Assembly (NCBI GenBank): GCA_963754045.1
Contig: CAVWEN010000002.1
Coordinates: 1,410,223-1,474,222, forward strand
Length of the DNA: 64,000 bases
Source: JALZKA01 sp963754045
GTDB taxonomy: Bacteria > Actinomycetota > Thermoleophilia > Solirubrobacterales > 70-9
Reading direction: 5' to 3'
Positions 59,479 to 64,000 of this stretch are shown one piece after another. How positions within the stretch are numbered: position 1 is the first letter of the stretch; the number at the start of each line of letters is the position of its first letter. A program made the position numbers and the translations under genes. A model generated the notes under the pieces. The model was not told the DNA's origin and searched no databases. It saw nothing but the letters and a program-made list of their open reading frames with translations.

Positions 59479-60684
59479 TCACTCCAGCGCGTAGCGCTCC
59501 ACGAGCTTCGCTCCCTCCGCCGCGCCGTCGTTCGCAGTCGACCATGTAGCGAACTCCGCTGCGCGTTCGGCATAGGAGGGGTCGCTGATCATCCGGTTGA
59601 CCGCGACGCGCAGCGAGTGGTTTCCCAGCAGCCGCCACGGCAGTGCCTCGCCCACGCCCGCCCAGCCGACACGCGCGCCTGTTTCGGTCATGTCGCCGAC
59701 CGCAGGGGTGCAGAGCACCGGCGTCCCAAGTCCGAGCGACCGCGCTACCGTGCCATGCCCTCCGTGGCAGAGCACGAGATCCGCCGCAGCCATCAGTTGC
59801 GAGTAGCGAAGCCAGCCATAGAGCCGGGCATTGTCGGGCACATCGATCGGCTCCTTCGGGAAATGACCGTTCGTCGTCGCCACCACGCGCACCGGCTCGC
59901 CGGCCAGCGCGCCCAGCGCGGTGCGAACCAACCGGCAGTCCGGATCCTGGGCGGTCGACGCTGCGACCAGTACCAGCGGCTCGTCGCCGCCGGGGATCTC
60001 GACATCCGGATGCGGTTGCTCGAAGTCCATCGGGCCGGTCACGTGAACGTGGGCCGGCCACTCCCGGGGGTATTCCAGCTGCGGGTAGGTCGCTACCAGG
60101 GCGAGCCCCCTGCTCGTCCCACCGTGAAAGCGCTCGATCGGATCGAGCCCGGCCTTCTCGCGCTCGGAATTCAACTCCATTCGCCCCTGGCGCAATCCGC
60201 CCGTCAGGAGGGGCAGCGGCAACGTCCACGCCAAGCGCCCAATCGGGGTGCGCGGAATCCGGGCCCCAGCGAAGGCGAAGAACGGCAGTCCGGCCTCGTG
60301 CTCGGGGTACACGTGGGGGATCAGCGTCGCCCATGGAACGCCGGCCTTCTCAGCAGCCAGCGCGGGCGCCAGGGTGAGGATGTCGTTGACCACCACGTGG
60401 GGCTGAACGGCGTCCAACAACGGCGCCAGTGCCCGCGCGGCCACGCCTGCGGTGGGCGCCGCGCCCACCTCGGCCTCGCCGGCCACGTCGAATACCCGGT
60501 ACTCCTCCGCGGCGTGGAACTCGATCCCCTCGCCGTCTAGTAGCTCACGCCACTTCTCCCACGTCTCGAAGACAACCCGGTGCCCACGATCACGCAGCGC
60601 CCGCGCAAGCGCGATCGCCGGGAAGGTATGTCCTGGATCACCGAACGCCGCGACCAAGATCCGTAGCTCCCGCCCCGTGCTCAC
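59479..60684 (-). CDS. Glycosyltransferase family 1 (UGT/MGT-like)
   Basis: The 401-aa GT-B protein has an N-terminal RILVAAFGDPGHTFPAIALA near 8-27, and the donor-binding signature LVLCHGGHGTVARSLGLGTP near 301-320 followed by PAVGDMTETGARV. The family includes macrolide and rhamnosyl-type glycosyltransferases that transfer sugars to hydrophobic acceptors; the acceptor is unknown. The GTG at 60684 is preferred, since the longer start adds a basic, unlike stretch. It is convergent with tRNA-Asn. Confidence 0.85.
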   Translation of the reverse strand: MSTGRELRILVAAFGDPGHTFPAIALARALRDRGHRVVFETWEKWRELLDGEGIEFHAAEEYRVFDVAGEAEVGAAPTAGVAARALAPLLDAVQPHVVVNDILTLAPALAAEKAGVPWATLIPHVYPEHEAGLPFFAFAGARIPRTPIGRLAWTLPLPLLTGGLRQGRMELNSEREKAGLDPIERFHGGTSRGLALVATYPQLEYPREWPAHVHVTGPMDFEQPHPDVEIPGGDEPLVLVAASTAQDPDCRLVRTALGALAGEPVRVVATTNGHFPKEPIDVPDNARLYGWLRYSQLMAAADLVLCHGGHGTVARSLGLGTPVLCTPAVGDMTETGARVGWAGVGEALPWRLLGNHSLRVAVNRMISDPSYAERAAEFATWSTANDGAAEGAKLVERYALE

Positions 60685-60779
60685 AACACGCCTGCCCGCG
60701 CCTGAGCTCCCTGCAACTTCACGCCCCGACCGGTGCCAACGGGTGGCAGACAAGCGATTCCGCCGCTATCCCTAGATCG

Positions 60780-61412
60780 ATGCGCACCACCCGTGAGCGA
60801 CCCACCTACCGTCTTCGAACGGCGATCGAGTCCCTGCCGCAGCACACCAAGGAGGCGATGCTCCGCGGCATCGAGTCGAACCGGATAATCGTCGGCGCCT
60901 ACGTCGATCCCCGTTCCGGCGGCGTCTGTCCGATGCTGGCCGCGCACCGGAACGGAGGCCGCACCAGCGTTGCGTCCTTCGCCGTCGCCTGGGACGACTA
61001 CACGGGAGCCAAGCGCCCACGCCGCGCGACCCGTCGCGAGGTACGAACCCTGCGCTCGCTGCTCGAGTGGTCGCTCGGCATGGATCCGGCTCACGCGCCG
61101 GGCTCGCTCGTCGAGGCGGCTGCACAGATTCGCGCCGAGCGCGAACAGTTCCGCTGCGCCGCCCAGGCGCCGCCGCCGGCCGTCGAGGTGCCCGCCGTCG
61201 ATCGCGCCGAGGTGCGGATCAGCCGATCCGCCGACACCGGCGAGCGCCACCGCGGCCGCGAGCTTCGACTGAAGCCGAACTGGGCCTGGATGCGCCCCAC
61301 GCGCCGGCTCGACGAGTACAAGGACCTGCTTGCCGCGGCCGAGGAGCAGCTGTCCGAGCAGCGCGCAGCCGATCTGCTCGGCGCCCCGGATACGCCTGTC
61401 GCGACGCGCTAG
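60780..61412 (+). CDS. Conserved hypothetical protein (probably lineage-specific)
   Basis: The 210-aa protein has an N-terminal domain (about 1-110) with YRLRTAIESLPQHTKEAMLR then GIESNRIIVGAYVDPRSGGV and CPMLAAHRNGGRTSVASFAV, followed by a helical basic region EVRTLRSLLEWSLG and a C-terminal RELRLKPNWAWMRPTRRLDE tail. It is not a family I can name; the pattern recalls uncharacterised proteins of Thermoleophilia. ATG 60780 follows a gene gap. It overlaps the convergent SDR gene by CTAG. Confidence 0.6.
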   Translation: MRTTRERPTYRLRTAIESLPQHTKEAMLRGIESNRIIVGAYVDPRSGGVCPMLAAHRNGGRTSVASFAVAWDDYTGAKRPRRATRREVRTLRSLLEWSLGMDPAHAPGSLVEAAAQIRAEREQFRCAAQAPPPAVEVPAVDRAEVRISRSADTGERHRGRELRLKPNWAWMRPTRRLDEYKDLLAAAEEQLSEQRAADLLGAPDTPVATR

Positions 61413-62143
61413 ACGCCAAGCGCCGAACCGTCGCCCGGGCGCAGGAACGCAATTTCGGGGACCTGGCATGCGGGAGAGGTTCGCAGCAGGAACTGCACGG
61501 ATTCGGCGATGTCGTCCGGACGGATCATGTCCTCGGCGTTCACCTGCCCCTTCACGAACTCGGTCATCGGCGTGTCGACGAACCCCGGGCACAGCGCGGT
61601 CACCTGGATCCCCTCGCCGCCGACCTCGGCCTGGGTGGCCTGGCTGAACCCGATCACGCCAGCCTTCGTCGCCGAGTAGATCGAGAGCCAGCCCTGACCG
61701 GCCTTGCCCGCGACCGACGACGTGTTCACGATCAGCGCCTTGCCGTGTTCGGCGCCCGCTTCCTTGAGCATCGGCAACGACTCCCTCGTCGCGATCATCA
61801 CGGCGCGAAGATTCAGGTCGATCTGCATGTCGAGGCGCTTGGTCGGATACCCCTCGATTGCGCCGCCGATGCCCACGCCGGCGTTGTTGACCAGAACGTC
61901 CATTCGCCCGAAACGTTCCCGGTGCGAGGCGACCGCGGCGACGACCTCGTCCTCCTCGGTCATCTGCGCCGGAATCGAGTGCGTGTCGATTCCGGCGGAG
62001 CGGAGCTCCTCGGCGGCGGCCTCGAGCTTGTCGGCCCGTCGCGCCGAGATCGTCACCCCGTAGCCATCCTCACCGAGCGCCCTGGCGATTGCCAGGCCGA
62101 TTCCACTCGATCCTCCCGTGATCAACGCAGCGCGTCCTTCCAC
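61409..62143 (-). CDS. Short-chain dehydrogenase/reductase
   Basis: The 244-aa classical SDR has the cofactor motif TGGSSGIGLAIA near 8-19, NNAGVG near 82-87, the active Ser in NTSSVAG and catalytic Tyr-Lys in YSATKAG near 152-158, and PGFVDTPMTEF downstream. ISARRADKLEAAAE after the first beta strand favours NADP. The GTG at 62143 has an AGGAG site at the right spacing; the longer frame lacks it. It diverges from the lipoprotein gene. Confidence 0.9.
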   Translation of the reverse strand: MEGRAALITGGSSGIGLAIARALGEDGYGVTISARRADKLEAAAEELRSAGIDTHSIPAQMTEEDEVVAAVASHRERFGRMDVLVNNAGVGIGGAIEGYPTKRLDMQIDLNLRAVMIATRESLPMLKEAGAEHGKALIVNTSSVAGKAGQGWLSIYSATKAGVIGFSQATQAEVGGEGIQVTALCPGFVDTPMTEFVKGQVNAEDMIRPDDIAESVQFLLRTSPACQVPEIAFLRPGDGSALGV

Positions 62144-62199
62144 CAATTCTCCTTCGTCTCTTTTCAAAGCGTTAAGGGGCAATCTCTAGCATCCGCCCG

Positions 62200-63193
62200 A
62201 TGCCAGGGATTCTCTCCCCGCGATCGCGGGCGCTCTCGCTGCTCGCGATTCCAGCTCTCGTCGCTCCTCCTCGCCGCCTGCGGGGAGGACAGCGAGGAAG
62301 CGAATACGGGCACGATTGCCGAGGCTCCCGCGTCAGCGGAGTTCCCCAAGGCGGGCGCAAAGCTCGACGACCTCCTAGGCGAGGCCGAGCAGACCGACCA
62401 GATCGTCGCGAGCCCTGCTGGTGGCATCTTCACCCCGGATGACGATCGCTTCGGCTTCGGCCTCTTCGACGTCGGCGGCGAACAGATCCTGGACGCCGAG
62501 GTCGCCATCTACGCTGCCGCCGGGCCAACCGGCAAGCCCATAGGTCCGTTCCCGGCCAGGGTCGAGAGCCTCGCGACCGAGCCCGAGTTCGTCGCCCAAT
62601 CCGCGGCATCCGACGATGCCGAGGTCGTCTACGTCTCGGAGGTGCCGTTCGACAGGCCCGGCGAGTGGCGGCTCGTCGCCATGGTTCGCCAACCTGACGG
62701 TCTCGTCGCAACGCTCCTGCCGAGCGTGGTTGTCGGCGACTACCGGGACATTCCGGACGTCGGGGATCGGGCGCCCAGCGTCAAGACCCCGACGGCCGAG
62801 GAGGTCGGCGGCGACCTGGCGAGCATCGACACCCGCGTCCCGCCCACCACCATGCACGAAGAGGACCTCGCGGATGTGCTGGGCAAGAAGCCCGTCGTCC
62901 TGCTGTTCGCGACACCGGCGCTTTGTCAGAGCCGAGTCTGCGGCCCGGTCACCGACATCACCGAGCAGGTCAAAGCCGCGCACGAGGGCGAGGACATCGC
63001 CTTCATCCACATGGAGATCTACACCGACAACGAGTTCGGCCCGGACAACCTGCGCCCGCAGGTGAAGGCCTACGGCCTGCCGACCGAGCCGTGGCTCTTT
63101 GTGATCGACCGCAACGGTGACGTCGCCGAGCGCATCGAGGGCGCCTTCAGCGCCGGCGAGCTCGAGGCGGCGGTCGACCGGGTCGCCGGCTAG
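62200..63193 (+). CDS. Thioredoxin-fold lipoprotein with an apparent frameshift in its signal peptide
   Basis: The mature protein is open in one frame to 63193: lipobox region SSLLLAACGEDSEEANTG near 62260, a middle beta domain (about 62400-62740) and a thioredoxin-fold C-domain with KPVVLLFATPALCQSRVCGP (a CX4C pair) and LPTEPWLFVIDRNGD. The lipobox frame has no ATG or GTG start upstream. The expected signal start MPGILSPRSRALSLLAIPAL (ATG 62200) is in the neighbouring frame and would join by a 1-nt shift near 62250-62260. Either the gene is disrupted or the sequence has an indel. It is probably an exported thiol-redox protein. Confidence 0.7.
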
Positions 63194-63870
63194 CCAGGGA
63201 CCGTGAGGGCGTTGGCCTCACGGTCGCGGAGCAAGGCGATCGTCCCCGAGTACATCCGCTGCTTGATCGTCGCCAGCGTGCCGCCGTCGTTCTTGGCATG
63301 CGGCCCAACCCACTCCACGGCCCTCGCCACGACGTCGTCGAGCGCCACGGCCTCGTCCACCAGCCCCGCCTCGACCGCCGCCGGCGCTCCGTAGCGTCGG
63401 CCGGTCGTCATCGCCTCGTGGGCCGCACGCTTGAGGTTGCGCGACTGCACCAGTGACGCCATGCCAGGGGTGAAGGGGATGTTGATCTCCACCTCTGGCA
63501 GACACCAGTAGCCGCGGTCTGAGCGCATCACCTTGAAGTCGTGGGCGATCGCGAGCATCGCGCCACCGGCGAAGCAGTGTCCCTGGATTGCCGCCGCGTT
63601 CGGCACGCCGAGCCCGAGCATCCGGGCGTACATGTCGTGTACGCCGTCGAGGAACGGGCCGATTCGCTCGGCGTTCTGGCCCATCCAATCCAGATCGAGG
63701 CCGTTCGACCAAATCTTCCCCTCGCCAGTCACCACCAGCGCGCGGGGGCTCGGCGCGGCCTCGACCTCGTCGAGCGCAGCGTTGAAGCCGCTGATGAAGT
63801 CGTCGTTGAACCGGTTCTCCCCGTCGCCAAGGCTGAGCACGAAGACGTCGCCGTCCCGTTCTAGATTCAT
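63190..63870 (-). CDS. Enoyl-CoA hydratase/isomerase family protein
   Basis: The 226-aa crotonase-fold protein has VWALVVTGEGKIWSNGLDL-type sequence (here RALVVTGEGKIWSNGLDLDW), with the oxyanion-hole region GHCFAGGAMLAIAHDFKVMR near 95-114 and YWCLPEVEINIPFTPGMASL near 118-137. The catalytic Glu pair of enoyl-CoA hydratases is only partly visible, so isomerase activity is also possible. The ATG at 63870 is chosen over a longer start. It overlaps the convergent thioredoxin-like gene by CTAG. Confidence 0.85.
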   Translation of the reverse strand: MNLERDGDVFVLSLGDGENRFNDDFISGFNAALDEVEAAPSPRALVVTGEGKIWSNGLDLDWMGQNAERIGPFLDGVHDMYARMLGLGVPNAAAIQGHCFAGGAMLAIAHDFKVMRSDRGYWCLPEVEINIPFTPGMASLVQSRNLKRAAHEAMTTGRRYGAPAAVEAGLVDEAVALDDVVARAVEWVGPHAKNDGGTLATIKQRMYSGTIALLRDREANALTVPG

Positions 63871-63959
63871 CACCGGTTCATACACGAGACCGGGTTTGGA
63901 TGCGGGCAGCGCCCACAACCCCGGTTTCGCCCGCCGCCGACGCGGTTACGCTCGCCCGC

Positions 63960-64000
<41 letters not shown>

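Noticed and set aside
61067..63193. 708-aa open frame ending in the thioredoxin-like gene
   Set aside because: Its first half is antisense or out of frame to the hypothetical and SDR genes; only the last third is a real protein.

Overview
This GC-rich window comes from an actinobacterium, most likely class Thermoleophilia (Solirubrobacterales-like); this placement is inference. Two gene orders match those of Mycobacterium tuberculosis: aroC-aroK-aroB-aroQ-pepQ-efp-nusB, and tlyA-nadK-recN-steA-steB-pyrG-nudix-xerD. A small secreted protein (52030-52482) has the N-terminal leader typical of Thermoleophilia, and a secreted metallohydrolase ends in the Arg-rich GGxGxDR repeats common in that group. 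The presence of type IV pili without any PilQ secretin gene fits a monoderm.

Layout. 1-3879: pilus motor and platform genes pilB (cut by the window edge), pilT and pilC. 3919-6616: an iron-containing redox enzyme paired with a CDGSH protein, topoisomerase IB and a secreted protein. 6700-15354: the main pilus locus. A cyclic-di-GMP-I riboswitch leads to a major pilin gene, then three minor prepilins, the prepilin peptidase, pilM, pilN, pilO and a PilP-like gene. 15402-19686: aroC, an aroK-aroB fusion, aroQ and pepQ. 19749-30600: a block separating pepQ from efp. It holds a second three-gene minor-pilin set overlapping a molybdopterin oxidoreductase and a secreted PHP metallohydrolase, then an M42 peptidase, two small acidic proteins, a beta-propeller protein, a decayed DUF559 gene, a stray copy of the efp 5' end and an NTF2-like gene. 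30651-33721: efp, nusB, a 59-aa protein, a K+ channel and a prenyl diphosphate synthase. 33741-38340: a methyltransferase, dxs and two membrane proteins. 38440-51970: the tlyA-to-xerD order with three sets of inserted genes. 52030-59465: a leader-type secreted protein, mutM, a P1 peptidase, recO, DUF3159, dgt, dnaG and tRNA-Asn. 59479-64000: a glycosyltransferase, a lineage-type hypothetical, an SDR, a thioredoxin-fold lipoprotein with an apparent frameshift, an enoyl-CoA hydratase and the 5' part of a CAT-anticodon tRNA.

How the genes work together. The window encodes nearly a whole monoderm type IV pilus: extension and retraction ATPases, platform, peptidase, alignment proteins, major pilin and two minor-pilin sets. 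The pilin mRNA appears to sense c-di-GMP. Each minor-pilin set has one prepilin lacking Glu5, as in GspK-type tip subunits; the one in the main locus carries a repetitive, probably beta-helical domain with a G8 tract in its first codons. Most of the rest is housekeeping: shikimate pathway, isoprenoid precursors, DNA repair and replication, and CTP and NAD metabolism. Genes are tightly packed: many same-strand neighbours overlap by 1-4 nt, and six of ten convergent pairs overlap by exactly 4 nt at their stop codons.
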